NCBI GenBank assembly: GCA_027422505.1
Contig: JAPQWV010000309.1
Location: forward strand, 248,001-312,000
Reading direction: 5' to 3'
From: Craterostigma plantagineum
Taxonomy: Eukaryota > Streptophyta > Magnoliopsida > Lamiales > Linderniaceae
DNA length: 64,000 nt
Shown: one piece after another, positions 34,311-46,003 of the stretch
How positions within the stretch are numbered: position 1 is the first letter of the stretch
Layout: each line of letters opens with the position of its first letter
Position numbers and translations under genes: made by a program
Notes under the pieces: generated by a model
Database searches by the model: none
What the model was told of the DNA's origin: nothing
What the model saw: the letters and a program-made list of their open reading frames with translations, nothing else

Positions 34311-36724
34311 GCCCCCAAATTCCGTTAACTGGAATTATTCAGGATAACTATCGGTAGGGAATCGAGTTGGGTTGGTTAGGTGATAGATAATCACCTAATA
34401 GTTCTTAGAGGAAACCCTTACTGGATAAAATTTGAAAAAACGAACTCTTATGAAAATAGAACCATTCTTTCGAGTTTTGCAACTCTAATTTGAGAACAGA
34501 TGATTGAAGTTGTGGGCAACTTTTCTACTTGGGTTGATAATCTCAGATCGAAAGTTATCCTTCCCTAGGCGAAGTGATTTAGTAGGGAATTTGGATTAAC
34601 TTTGGAGATAGAGGAAAAATAGGATAGAGAATTCTAAATCAAGCGCGAAAAGTTGGGTCATCACTAGTCTTACAGATCTTGTTCGGGTAAGGATAACCCC
34701 AAAGATTATCCCGAAGCAAGTAATATTCTTGCATGGATTTGTTCTTGTCTAAGAAGTCGCTGCGGTACGCAATTGCAGCAAGATAATCCTAATTCTTGAC
34801 TTCACTCTGACTTAATTTCCAAAACTCCGGCTGTTCTAGGATGAGAATCAAATGGCAAATATGGAAGGTCATACACGGAAGGAGGATCATAACTTATCCA
34901 GAGAAACGGTATCATCGTCTTGATTCATTCTACCTTATCTAATAATCAAAGTTTAGCACAAGAAGGACAACCTCCAAATAGCCTATGGTTTACTCCCCAC
35001 TAAAAGGTCTGCCAAGTCTCCATTCTTGGAAATCTGGAAGGGATAGTTCATGTAATGATGGGAATTCACGAAAAAAGACATTCCATTGAAGTAGGAAATA
35101 GGGAAGCATGATTATAATGGTTGATATAGGATCTTTCTTGTTGTCTCGGATTCGATGGTTGATTCCTGATAGAGTAGGCACGACGATCGCTTACGTTGGT
35201 CGAATCTGTAGTGCCTTGAGGTTGAGCTAAGAAGTAATAAGGTTAGTTGCATTTTTGTTCAGGCAATGATTGGGAACTACGAGCATTCACCACGCTTCTG
35301 CACTCTAATACTGAACATGGATGTCTCTCAGGATGAGCAGAAATATTGGGGCATAGGGTTATACTCTGGTATTATTGGGTTTAGGCTTGTTGTGGCAAAA
35401 GAAGTGAAATGTGGTTTCAACATCATATTTCAGCGGAAAAGATCATTTAATGAAGACAGAATATGGTTTGATTGCGAATTGATCAAGTGTAGCCCCAGAA
35501 GATCATTGGGACGTACCAGCGCTTTCCTTAGCTACTAGCACGATTTCAGTTAAGACTGAGGCAATTCCTCCGTCTAACCATGGATGCGAGAAAAGATTCA
35601 CATTTTTTCCTAAGAAATAACGAAATCTTTAGCTCAAATGTCCGATAATTCTATTTGGGTAGGTCTTACCCGCAAAACGGATATCTCCTCTCGGGTAATT
35701 GAAGCTTACGATCTTTCCTATGGAAACCAAATACGGCTTCATATTTTGAAAGCCCGTCATTTCCGTGGAAGGAATTTCTGTTTCCTCTAGGTTTAGATTG
35801 AACATCCGCACCTGAACCAGTAAGGGTTGTACGAGCGTTTGAGCTCAGTCCAACGGACCAGATTCGCGGGTCTCATAATTTATAGCACGGTGTCCCTCCT
35901 TCCCGCGTCGGAAGCACTGAAGGTAGAGTTTTATTCCTGGCCATAACAGTGCCCCTATGGAATTGCCCATACTATAGGCATTGAGGAATAGAACTTGGAG
36001 CTTGAGTAGAGAGGTTGATTCCCCATGTATTCGGCCTTGCTTGCAATTTAGGACCCTTGAAAAGTCGACTCCTTTTGTTAACTGCTTGCTCTAATTGTTC
36101 ATTCGCTTTTCTTTTCCCTATAATCGTCGCACGTTCATAGTGCGGGAAACGAGAAGAGGAGCGCAGCCTTGGGTATGAGTTCCATAACCGTGAACTTTTC
36201 CAAAAAGATAATCTCTGAAACCTCTCTAGGGATTAAGAGAAGAGGAGCACGGTATTGGCCCAAGAACCAACAAGAAGAACTTCGCCTACGATAATCTCCT
36301 ATAGCCTCGTGAGAAGCGGAGCTTAAGCTTGAGCATAGCATAAAAAAAAGGGATGGTTCTTAAAAGAAAAAGATGGAGAAAAGATTAAAAAAAAAGGAGA
36401 CGGACGTAGAAACGGAAGATGACGAAGAGATAAGCTCACTTTCCTCTAAATTCCTTCCCTTCTTAATCCTAGCCAAACTATAACCCCTACAACCCTTTGA
36501 TTCCAATCGACGGTCTCTCGCTTAGGTGAAATGATTAAAAATGCCTCGATCATAGGTAAATTGACTTAAAATTGCTTGTGTTGACTTGAGTGATATAAAT
36601 ATAAAAATCCCAAGTTAAAAATAACTGAGTGCAAGAGCGAACCTTGTGAGAGTTGTCGAAATAGACCAGTCTTTGAACTTAGGACTTTAGTTTGACCACA
36701 TGATTTGACGGCATTTTCTTCTTT
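34311..36724 (-). pseudogene. Degraded internal region of the chromovirus-type element
   Basis: Most of this stretch is unrecognisable. One clue is a minus-strand 14-residue segment CFRRGKEGHRAINY (35916-35875). It fits the gag knuckle CX2CX4HX4C exactly if the Arg and the Tyr replace cysteines, each a single base change (TGC to CGC, TGT to TAT). No reverse transcriptase or integrase motif was found downstream of it, so pol is deleted or beyond recognition. Short frames such as 35266-35538 (plus) have no family features. Alternatives are another non-autonomous element or an organellar insertion in part of the stretch. Confidence 0.35.
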
Positions 36725-37504
36725 CAAATGTCTCATAAAATTTTAGGTGTGATGATTGATCAAAGCAAAATAATATGACCCTTATATACATAAACATAAA
36801 TAAATAAATTTTTTATATACATATAGATATAGAAAAATAATAATTTTTATTATTTCTGAAAAATAAAAATAACAAACAAAAAAATAATAATAAAAAAATC
36901 GTGAAAAAAAATACCGTACATTCTGAATGCATGATTAACTTGCATTGGCATTGAATTGATTAAAATGCGAATATTTGTCTTTGCTCATACCCTCGCGCAA
37001 ATCTTTATTACATGATTAGGGAAACATGTATAACTAGTCTTGATTGGTTAATTGCGTGTTATATGATTTTACTTGTATTGATTTGCATAACTACGTGTTA
37101 AATCAATACATGTGCACTATTTGTGGGGGAGCATCTACAATGACTTTATGTTTTGAGCTCCAAATATTTTTGATGTTCTTCCTTTAAGTGTTGCAGAAAT
37201 TTTTCATTTTGATTCGCTTTGGACAACGTTTAAATAAGGAGGACTTCACAAATCTTCATGACTATGGACTCAAGACGTTGGTAAAACAATTCAGGATGAG
37301 CCTTATTAGAAAAATTACTTCCCTATTAACTCTCATATTCTCGACATTTTGCTCTAAGTATTGCAGATTTTCAAAGATTGATTTTGGAGCCAGATGTCAA
37401 TTCTTCGAAAATACAGGGAGTTAAATTACATTTTCGTTTACACATAGGGGGAGTAATTATGTGGTCTATTCTTGAAATTTAGGATCAATCTGAAATAATA
37501 AGGA

Positions 37505-38725
37505 AAACTTACTATCGAGAAATTCGGGCGTATTTGTAATCTTCGATCGCAGTTTGATGAGCGAAAATTAAACAGGAACCAAAAAGATTTTCTATCGGAA
37601 TTGTCGAGCGAAAATTCAACAGTAACCAAATCAAATTTCTCGATCGTAAGTTTCTCGATCGTAAACAGTAATGGGCTTAATCCTCTAAGTGGCGAAAACG
37701 TCTAATCAGCCCATATTAAACGAAATCATTAGGTTGCAGTCGAAAATCCCTAAATACACGCAAAACCCTCGATCGCAAAAATCAACAGTCAAATTTCTCG
37801 CGCGAAAAACTTCTAAAGACGAACGTCAATATCTCCAACAAAAATTCAATTTTTCAACTGATTTCGTCTTTAGAAGGTAGATTTGACTTCTGTTAGGGTT
37901 TATCGTGCATTTAAAGTAGATTTGCATCTGTATTTTGAATATTTCGCATGATTCTGTGTAAATTTCTCGACTATTCATACTCTGTGAACTCGAAATCCTT
38001 GTTAGCAGTTTAATAGGTCTGTTTTTAAGTAAAATCTGGGTTATAAACTGCATAATAGGCATTTTGGGTGATTATAACTTCGATTTTATGCGTTAATAGC
38101 ATCCGATTGACAGATATGACTAAACTGGAGTTTAAAGGTTTAAATACATCGAAGAACTTTCTCGCTCGCAAACAGTGATTGAATTCAAATTTGATTAAGT
38201 CACTGTGTGCATCGTAAAAGATTTTCGATCGCAAATTATTTTGAGTTAGTCACTAATATAAATAATGTTGATCGAAATTTAATCGGGAAACTCAATTTGA
38301 TTTCATGCGAGCGAAATATTACTGAGAGGAATAGATAAAATAGATGCTATATCTTTAAAAACCTTTCGAGCGCAAAACTTACTGTCGAAAATTTCGATTT
38401 CAATTTTGTTCTCGATCGATAATTTTAAGCAGCGAAATTTCTTTTGAAAATAAAATTTCTTGATCGTAAAAACATGCCGTGAAACTTTGATCGATTGAGA
38501 AATTTCTGGATGGTTGACTTAGTTTATCGTTGACAACTTTCTCGATCGTAAAATTTCACAGCAAAAATCTTTTAAAAATCGAAATACTTTCTCGCTCGTT
38601 AATTTTCATAGCGAAAAATTTTATTCAGCGCAAAAAATTTTCCAATTGTAAATTTACTCGGAAATCTAATTTCTCGATCGTAAATCTACACGAAAATTTT
38701 TCTCGATCGTAAAATTTCTCGGCTA
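37505..38725 (+). repeat. Interspersed TTTCTCGATCGTAAA motif cluster
   Basis: Roughly 18 copies of a degenerate motif centred on CGATCG or CGCTCG and flanked by TTTCT and TAAA/AAAA occur in 1.2 kb at irregular spacing. Near-perfect examples are around 37637, 38540, 38670 and 38700. They are present in both orientations because the core is palindromic. The rest of 36725-39067 is AT-rich leader without a gene. Confidence 0.65.
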
Positions 38726-39067
38726 CAGTATCGTGTCTTAAGGTCAAACAAACTTATAAAAATTTCTAAGTCTTTTTCACTATAGCTTTAAAAAGCGAAT
38801 CAAATTTTTGATCGCAAAATAAAACGGCACTTAGGAAATCAAAATTGAAATTTCAATTTTATCAGCGAAAAATCTGACGGAGTGAACAGTGCATTTAAAC
38901 ACTTAGATTAGTTTTCGACTAAAATCTCATATGACTATTATGCATAGGTCGAAATATCATTTTTTGTGTGTCACTCTCGTATATCTATGTGCCAATCCAT
39001 ACATTCTTCAAATTAATTTTGACTCAAGTTTTGAATTAATGATTTACATTTCTTATGTGGATTTCAG

Positions 39068-42000
39068 ATGGATCAATACCCTACATATAACCACATCTAC
39101 GAGAAGGCCTTATATCTCAACGTCCACGACACGAACTTCCAGTTAGACCTGACCACCTTCCGGTGTCCTGATGACATTATCGTGTCCATTCTGCAAGGCC
39201 ATCCACTATGGCATGCACTTACAGTGACGGCATCAGTGCCGATGGTCTACGTCCAACAGTTTGGGGGATGATCAAGAGCCTCATCTTGGACGGGGCATAC
39301 CACTTTACCACGGTTGTAGGGACAAGGCATATCCGCATGGGCAAGAAAGAATTCAAAATTCTGCTCGACATCCCTCACAGCCAAAACTACGACCCCCTCC
39401 CATCAGATGCAGAACTGGTGCATGATTTCCTCCAGATGGGGTACCGTCCACCGGTCACCAAGCTAGCTCAGATGCAGAGCAACGGGATTCCCCATCCATG
39501 GAAGACACTATTCGGGATTATAAAAAAGTGTCTATCCCCGAAGCACGCAGGCTTCCACAAAGGCAACGGCCACATCCTCCGGATATTTCACGGAATCGTG
39601 TTCTTGCGGAATTACAACTGATCTGGAACGATCTAGCAGAGCAGATCAGACAAAAAGAGAACAAAAGGTCCAAGAACGTGCCGTATGCGAGATGGTTCTC
39701 CGTCATCATCCGCCAACATATGGAGATGCACGAGCAGAACATTCCTCGCCTAACTCCGGGAGGAAAATATCAGCCACCAAGGCTCAAGTTCTTCCACAAT
39801 CCAAGGCTTGTAGACCTAGCCCAGCCTTCAATGCCATTCCACTCAACCTTCTACGTCTCGCTGACCCCAGAGGAGACGTATACCGCACTTACTGCTGGGA
39901 GAATTACCTCACCGAGGAGATGATTCGAGGCCCCCGACAGATTTTGGAGTTACCCTCCCCAACCACAACAACACCAAAGCCTTGAGGACACGATGATTGA
40001 TGACGTCGCTCAGGAGCTTGAACAGGAGCCCCCTCTGGTCGAAGTACAAATGCTCGACGTGGATGATACACTAATAGACGTCGTAGCTACCGAGATGGAG
40101 CTCGAGGCTCCTGAACACGAACTACAAGTGGAACTGCCCGTACATATAGGCATGCTTGAAGAGCCTATCGAGGAGGCTCCTCTACAAGAAGCACAGCCCG
40201 AGGCTGAAATGGGGCAAAGTTCACTTCCATTGGTGACGGAACAGGCTCATGAGGACATGGAGCATGAACCCTCTTCTCACACAGCCACCTCACCCGATAC
40301 GGAGTCAGATGAGGAGATTAGCCTGATAAGACGGACTCCCAGATGACTCAGTATACAAATGGAGTCCCTCTTCCCGACCGTCACCACCGCACCAGATACC
40401 ATGCTGACCACTTCTACAAGTGTTGCCGGCACTTCTTTGCTCAATCTTGAGCCGCAACCACATCTACCGGTGTCTGGTTCGCAGGCCCAACCCGAGCCTG
40501 CCTTAACACCCTTAGAGGGGAATCTTCAAGATTCGACTCGAGGATTGGGTGGAAGTCTCATACAGTCACAACCTCCAGTGACTGTGAGCCAACCTGAGGA
40601 GCCGGTGTCTGTTCAAGGGTTGATAACAGGTGACATCAGTCGTCCTGATACATCAAGGAGGCGTCCGCACCATTTGTGACGAACGCGCAATCCCAAGCCG
40701 CTCTCTCCGCTGCTGTTCAATCGCTTAAAGACAAAATAATGGAGAGAGTTCTTACTGCCATAGAGACATCCCGCAGAGACACCGGGAAAGCACCTGTCTC
40801 CGAAGGCACCTCGTCACAGCCCAACCTCACACCTCCACAACCCACACCCACCGACCCTCTACACAATTTATCCATCCTCATCAATCCATATACCGTCCCA
40901 ATAACTGAGCTCCACGACATCCTACTCGCCCGCCTGATCGGCCTCTCCATCCGGTCGCCTCACGAAGAATCTCTTTATAGGCTATTGGTGGATCATCCTG
41001 CGTCACCAACTGAAACTTGCCGAGGCCAAAGCTCCCGCTCAAGGCGCAGACATGACGATCCTGACTATCAGGACCATCATGAGGGGGAGAAGAGGCCACG
41101 AGCATCTACAAGTGGTCAAGAACAAGGCCAAGGCTCGAGCGCAACGCAAACAAGCGCTGGAGCAGGTGAAACCCAAACCCAAACACAAACCACCCACACC
41201 ACGCACCGCACCACCACTCTAACCCATATCGACCCACCAACTTTCACCTCCGGACGCCTCCACCCACACCACCGACTCTGACAAGCCCCTTGCTTCCGGA
41301 AGAAGAAGCAAGTGCGGCCATGCTCGTAGCTCTGGCACAAACCCAAGCTACTCCCTCAACAGCTCCAGAACAACCGGGCCCTTCAGGACACGGTGTCAAC
41401 CCACATGAATATCTCGACGAATTCATATTTGAAGAACAGTGGGCGATCCATTATATGCCCGAGGAGCATCAAGTACAACGTCTCAATGAAGTTCGACAAA
41501 TTTTGCAACAAGCTTCGGTGGACCTTGTGCTCATAGAAGACGACGAACTTCAGGAAGGTGTAGACCACGAACAAGATCCCACAGGGCTTTCAGAGCTGAT
41601 CACGCAACGAGCGGTTTCCCCCACAAGATAAATACCAGGGACCGTTCGGATCGACACGTCGTGGGAAAATATTCGAATAGAGATACCCTTCCTCGAGGAA
41701 GTCCGTGAGAATATTTGGAGATCACCGGACATAATCAAAAAGCTGAACGAATTTGAGCTGAGAGGGATCTCTCACTGGGATCAGCAGAAGAGGATGACCT
41801 ACCTCTGGATGCTGACTAAACTAGGACCTGACATAAGGCTGGGGATGACTAAAGGACAAGTCAAGAGTCACTATAAGAGTCTCTCCCAAATTTGCCAGCT
41901 TCTCAGCATCTACTGTACCAAAGCAGGACTTCCAACACCAATATACGTCATTGAGCGAGTGGACAGAACCCGAGAGGAATAAGAGAGATCGACTTTCTGT

Positions 42001-42627
42001 ATCTCCCTGCCGACGAGGTATACAACCTCTATCAGCTGTACGTGGAGAAGTACCCTCAAGGATTCATCAAGAAAGAAGGCCTCGAAGGGCTCTGTCGGTT
42101 CATGATGCGCCAAGTCAAATACTTTGCAGCGCATGACCTTCAGTGGCTCTGGAGAGCAACATGAAGAAGGTCAACATGGCCGAACAACTCAACAAAGGAC
42201 CTGAGATTGAAGGGCTTCCAAGCAATCATGTGCACATCAGCTCAGTCCTAGGCATCACCTACCACAATCCAATTTCCAAGAAGACTAGGATGATGCTGAA
42301 GACTGAGATTCATAAGTTTTGCGATGGACGCTCAAGGTCCTCGGGAGGAATATCGAGCAGAGGCTGGAAGAAATCAATAGAGATACAATGCTGAGGATCC
42401 ACAGGTTCGTGAGAGAACAGCCGCTCCTGATGGAGTTGTTAGACGACATCGAGGAGTGCCTGAAGCTGAGGGAAACGCTCAGGAACTTCGAGTATGCGGT
42501 GGGCTTGAGCAGATCGTACTACGCCCGACGAGACAAACAGCGCGGAAACGCAATCAAGCACAAAGGGGGAAATTGTAGAGTATATATTTTAATTGTGCTT
42601 GATTTTATTAGTTGTCCTTGTAATTAG
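39068..42627 (+). pseudogene. Large protein of the CTCGATCG element, degenerate
   Basis: It starts MDQYPTYNHIYEKALYLNVH. Homology-bearing pieces lie in 39068-39271, 39208-39621, 39498-39985, 39993-40346, 40359-41281, 41290-41631, 41690-41982 and 42143-42627, shifting frame repeatedly. The N-terminal globular region (FRCPDDIIVSILQGHPLWHA, FHKGNGHILRIFHGIVFLRN) is followed by a very acidic Glu/Pro-rich linker (about 39990-40330), a Thr/Pro/Gln-rich disordered region and a C-terminal segment with SHWDQQKRMTYLWMLTK. No protease, polymerase or integrase signature and no zinc knuckle are visible. Function is unknown; a gag-like or accessory role is speculation. Confidence 0.55.
42561..42573 (+). 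other. Polypurine tract of the CTCGATCG element
   Basis: CAAAGGGGGAAAT immediately precedes the LTR start TGTAGAG. This is the only signal that fixes the orientation of the element independently of its coding region. Confidence 0.7.
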
Positions 42628-42921
42628 GGGCGTTTTGTATAGTAGTCCTTAGATTATGACTAGTTTGATATTTATACCAAGTTTGTTTGGTATAAATACA
42701 TGTAAACAAATTGTGCTGAATAGAGAAAGTTTCGGAAGATCCGAAAGGCTTGCAATTCAATTTCTAGAGAGAGAAACAATAGTAACTTTCTCACTCTACT
42801 CGAATTTTCTCTCTTGTTCTTAATTTGAGTTTTTCGATCGAATTCCAATGTCGATCATTATCATCGAATTGCTTAGAATTCATGCCTAGGATCATAGAGT
42901 TGTTAATCGTAGGACCTAACA
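42574..42921 (+). repeat. 3' LTR of the CTCGATCG element
   Basis: It begins TGTAGAGTATATAT and ends AGGACCTAACA, with a TATAAATA box at 42691-42698. It sits between a polypurine tract and resumed Athila gag sequence. At 348 bp it is short compared with the 1.3-1.5 kb Athila LTRs. No second copy of this LTR occurs in the window. Confidence 0.7.
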
Positions 42922-43148
42922 TGCACTCTGTGGTCCTCCATTCTTACTTCCGTGTCTGGGCTATCTACGGATGCCTCTACACGAGAGTTTTGGGTCGACT
43001 TCTGCGAACTGTCCTCTGAATAGCAGACCAAAGGATCATGAGAGCTAGTGGAAGCTCCTTTGGATTCGTGCTTGAGTTGCCTTCGTAACTTTCGCTCAAA
43101 ATCTGGGTCTTCTTCAACGATGGGACCTGATAGGTGGCTTCGGGTCAT
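42922..43148 (-). pseudogene. Athila III gag N-terminus
   Basis: The sense-strand start MTRSHLSGPIVEEDPDFERK, with the downstream CYSEDSSQKSTQNSRVEASV, matches residues 1-70 of the Athila IV gag. Translation then runs into LTR sequence of the inserted element. It provides the N-terminus that Athila I lacks. Confidence 0.85.
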
Positions 43149-43346
43149 TCACCGCTGAATCGTAGCTTCAAGAAGCGAAATTGAAATTAGCAAAGAAATA
43201 AATAAATACGTCGAAAAGATAAAGAACTAATAATGATGTAGGGAACAAATAACGCAATTAACGCAAAAATGCAATTAACAAAAACCAAAAAAACGTCAAA
43301 TAGAGTGGCTAAAGTACCGAGCTACGGTGTTCCTAATATCAATTAT

Positions 43347-43364
43347 TTCCCGGCAACAGCGCCA
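43347..43364 (-). other. Athila III primer-binding site (tRNA-Asp type)
   Basis: The minus strand reads TGGCGCTGTTGCCGGGAA, one or two changes from the site in Athila IV (TGGCGCCGTTGCCGGGGA). It lies six bases from the LTR end. Confidence 0.85.
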
Positions 43365-43370
43365 AAAACT

Positions 43371-44818
43371 TGATCGACACGTGGTCTGCTAATATAAGTT
43401 CCCAGTGCGGCAAGTGATAATATAAAATGAATACATAATTACTATCACCAACGTGCGATAGGCAATGGACCTATCATTTGTAGTGCAGTAAAGTGAGTAA
43501 ATGAGTATCGAACACGAGGAATAAACTGATTACTAGTAATGACCTATTGACTCGATATCTAGCATAAATAAAGTGCGTAGAATTTTGTACGAACTATCCT
43601 AACAGATCACTCCTAAATCAACGAGAGATTCAAAGAACTCGCTTAAACTGATAAGAGTATTTTCGGATGATAACGATGTGCTCGAGATTCGAATCCCGCT
43701 AGGTATTATCGAAAGACAATGAAATATTGTTCCACGTGATTCTAGACTAGATCGCAGTAATTTCCTACCCACTCGCGAATTTGTTGTCGCCCTAAATGCT
43801 CGCGGGGATCTAAAATTCAGTAATTACTAACGGCGAGGATCCAGTATTTGCTTTCGCCCTATACTCGAATCCTTTCACCTACGAACGGCCTAATCATTTT
43901 TTAGCTGTCGCCCTAAATGATTTTCCATAAATTCACTTTAACACATACACATATTAAAGCGAAGAAACAAATTCATAGATAGATAAATAGTCAGACGCAC
44001 GAATCACGATAAACATATGTCAATAAGAATAAACCTAGCGTTCATCTAATCCCAAACACATAAGGGAATTAGCTACTCATAATTGACGGGAAAACAACGA
44101 ATGAAATAGAAAACGGGGAAGGAGGACTCGTGATCTTGATGTACTGATGAATCTGGGATGGTGGCGTGGACGAATCTTCGTTCCTCGTTCAATTCGGCGT
44201 GATTGCGTCGTTGATCCGTCTCATGCGCTTCTCGGGTGGAATTCTACGTTTTTGGCGTCTCTTTCTTGTCTCTAAGGATTTAGGGTTGTGATCTAAGAGG
44301 TCTCTGTTTTTTCAATCGAATTGGGACCTTTATACTGAAATTCGCTACGGTCACGGCCTGGGATATGGGCCTTCACGGCCGTGACCATCATCGAGTAGCT
44401 TCGCGTTCCTTTCTGCCATGCGTCACGGCCAAGTGCACAACATGTCACGGCCGTGACGATCTTTGATTAGGCTCTCTGTCCAGTGTCACGGTCTCGTGCC
44501 TGACACATCACGCCCATGACGTCTTCTATTTGGAACTCCTAGCTTTACTGCTCGACGTCACGGTTTGGTGTAATTATCTGTCATGGCCATGACCAAACCT
44601 GGTTTCGGCTTCTGTTCCTGGACAAGGCCTAGTGCACCATATGCCACGGCCGTGACGTGTGCCTGTTTCTGTCCTTTTTCCGCCATTTTGCCTCGTTTCC
44701 GCTCCTTTTTCGCCCGAAGGTTGTCCTAAGGTCCTGGTGCAAATAAAGTGAATAAGCACATAAACGATTACAAAACCTCTATCATAAGCCAATTGAATGC
44801 TACGATAAACGTATATCA
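43371..44818 (-). repeat. Athila III 5' LTR
   Basis: It begins (minus) TGATATACGTTTATCGTAGC at 44818 and ends ...CACGTGTCGATCA at 43371, a length of 1,448 bp. It has a TATA-like CAGTATAAAGGT at about 44328-44338, with the palindrome array 44345-44660 directly upstream. Some palindromes are degraded (for example GTCATGGCCATGAC), indicating age. Confidence 0.87.
44345..44660 (-). repeat. Palindrome array in the Athila III LTR
   Basis: About five 60-70-bp units carry GTCACGGCCGTGAC or decayed forms (ACGGCCGTGAC at 44376-44386, a full copy at 44444-44457, and GTCATGGCCATGAC at 44580-44593). The array ends about 15 bp from the TATA-like box, as in the other LTRs. Confidence 0.8.
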
Positions 44819-44944
44819 ATAGCATTCAAACAATAATAATCATAGCAACCATAGAGCTAACATTCAAATGATACACACCAAAGCACACAATAACCATGCA
44901 TATAATTTATAAAATGATAGCAGGCCAAATTTCGTCATTTGAGA

Positions 44945-46003
44945 GGATCATAAAATCGTTGGCATTGAAATTAACACCTTCATCATTAACACCAGAAGTT
45001 GAAGCAAGTTCCCTCTGAATAAAGTTCGTTTCTATTTCCTTTCCTTTACCCTCTGATTCTTGATACAGCTCAACAAGATATTTGGGCGTACAACAACCGC
45101 GGGACCAATGCCCAGGACCATCTCATCGATAACATTGTTCGTCATTCCCTTTTTGTTCAGTTTGCTTCTTCTCATTTTACTGTCATAAACTTTCTTCTTC
45201 TAGGGAAGATTTTGATGACCTCCACGATAGTTATGATAACCACCACGGAAATTTGATAACCACTACCATGATTACTTCAGCCAAGACCACGACCTTGGCC
45301 ACGGCCACGGCCCGTCCACGACTGCGATGTCCACCACGATCACGTCCACGGCCATTACCTTGATTATTATCATTATTAAAATTGACTACATTCGCTTCAG
45401 GGAGTGCAGCAGTACCAGTCAATCGGAATTCATAATATTTCATCAGCAACTCGTTGTTTTGGTCAGCCAACAGTAAGATTGAAATAAGAACTGAGTACTT
45501 TCAAAACTTTCTCTCTGGATATTGCTGTTGTAGAATAACATTTGACGGATGAAATGTGGTGAACTTTTTCTCCAACATAATTGCATGGGTAATGGTTGCC
45601 TCACATAATTTTAGTGTAGATGTAATTATATAAACAACATAATTGTATTTTCTTACCAATTTAAAATCCTGCAAGCGTAAATTCACAAATTCATGCCTTG
45701 CATTTAGGAGAATAACATTTTTTAAGTGGTTATATCGATCTTCCAAGTTTTTCCACAAGTCTTTCGGGTCTTTCACTGGTAAGTATTCAATCCTCAGACT
45801 TTCATGAATGTGGTGACGAAGAAAAATCATTGATTTCGCCTTGTCCTGCTCGGATGTCGTAGTCGTCTTGATTGTATCGCCCAGACCATTGGCTTTCAAA
45901 TGAATATCGGCGTCTAATGCGCAAATTTCGGGTAGTGATATCGAGTGCAACAAACTCAAGCCTCGCCAAATTCGTCATATTACTATAAAATACAAAAGAC
46001 ATT
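44945..46003 (-). pseudogene. Copia-like gag (gag-only element remnant)
   Basis: Sense is minus. It starts MSFVFYSNMTNLARLEFVAL, then (other frame) EICALDADIHLKANGLGDTI. The UBN2-type gag block follows: KSMIFLRHHIHESLRIEYLP, DLWKNLEDRYNHLKNVILLN, ARHEFVNLRLQDFKLVRKYN. Then come an Arg/Gly-rich basic segment and a zinc-knuckle-like PGHWSRGCCTPKYLVELYQ remnant near 45070-45130. It ends around NANDFMILSND at 44945. Several frameshifts are present. No pol is found, although the Athila LTR inserted at 44818 may have cut it off. 44819-44944 is short flank without features. Confidence 0.75.

Larger units (their letters stand above)
16504..36724 (-). mobile_element. Chromovirus (Tekay/Del-like) LTR retrotransposon, minus strand, with nested insertions
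   Basis: The LTR ends, read on minus, are TGTAATACCCTTAAATTC (from 34287) and GAGGGTCGCCACA (ending 16504). An adjacent purine tract (34288-34310) follows the chromovirus pattern. The internal part 34311-36724 contains a degenerate gag zinc knuckle (35875-35916) but no clear pol. A copia element with its own nested DNA transposons occupies 17991-31151. The LTR is represented twice over its middle (16851-17990 and 31152-32280), which shows that a deletion or duplication followed the copia insertion. The upstream limit near 36724 is approximate. Confidence 0.65.
36725..42921 (+). mobile_element. Copy B of the non-autonomous CTCGATCG LTR element
   Basis: The leader with repeated CTCGATCG motifs is followed by a long degenerate protein region (39068-42627), a polypurine tract CAAAGGGGGAAAT (42561-42573) and a 348-bp LTR ending CA at 42921. 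It disrupts Athila III gag: gag similarity ends exactly at 42922. Copy A at 1-4281 is the inverted relative. No 5' LTR or primer site was found; the upstream limit is where similarity to copy A ends. Confidence 0.65.
42922..44818 (-). mobile_element. Athila copy III: LTR, primer site and start of gag
   Basis: On minus it runs LTR (44818-43371), primer site (43364-43347), 5' UTR and gag start (43148), then interruption by the CTCGATCG element at 42921. It is colinear with 53872-55640 of Athila IV. The rest of the element was not found to the left of 36725, so it was lost or moved by rearrangement. Confidence 0.85.

Noticed and set aside
35266..35538. 90-codon plus-strand frame (MIGNYEHSPRFCTL...)
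   Set aside because: No recognisable family; lies in a region judged to be minus-strand element interior, so probably fortuitous.
36360..36724. Athila-like 3' UTR wording (CCTTGTGAGAGTTG) just upstream of CTCGATCG copy B
   Set aside because: Only a short resemblance; not enough to assign the stretch to Athila or to place a boundary.
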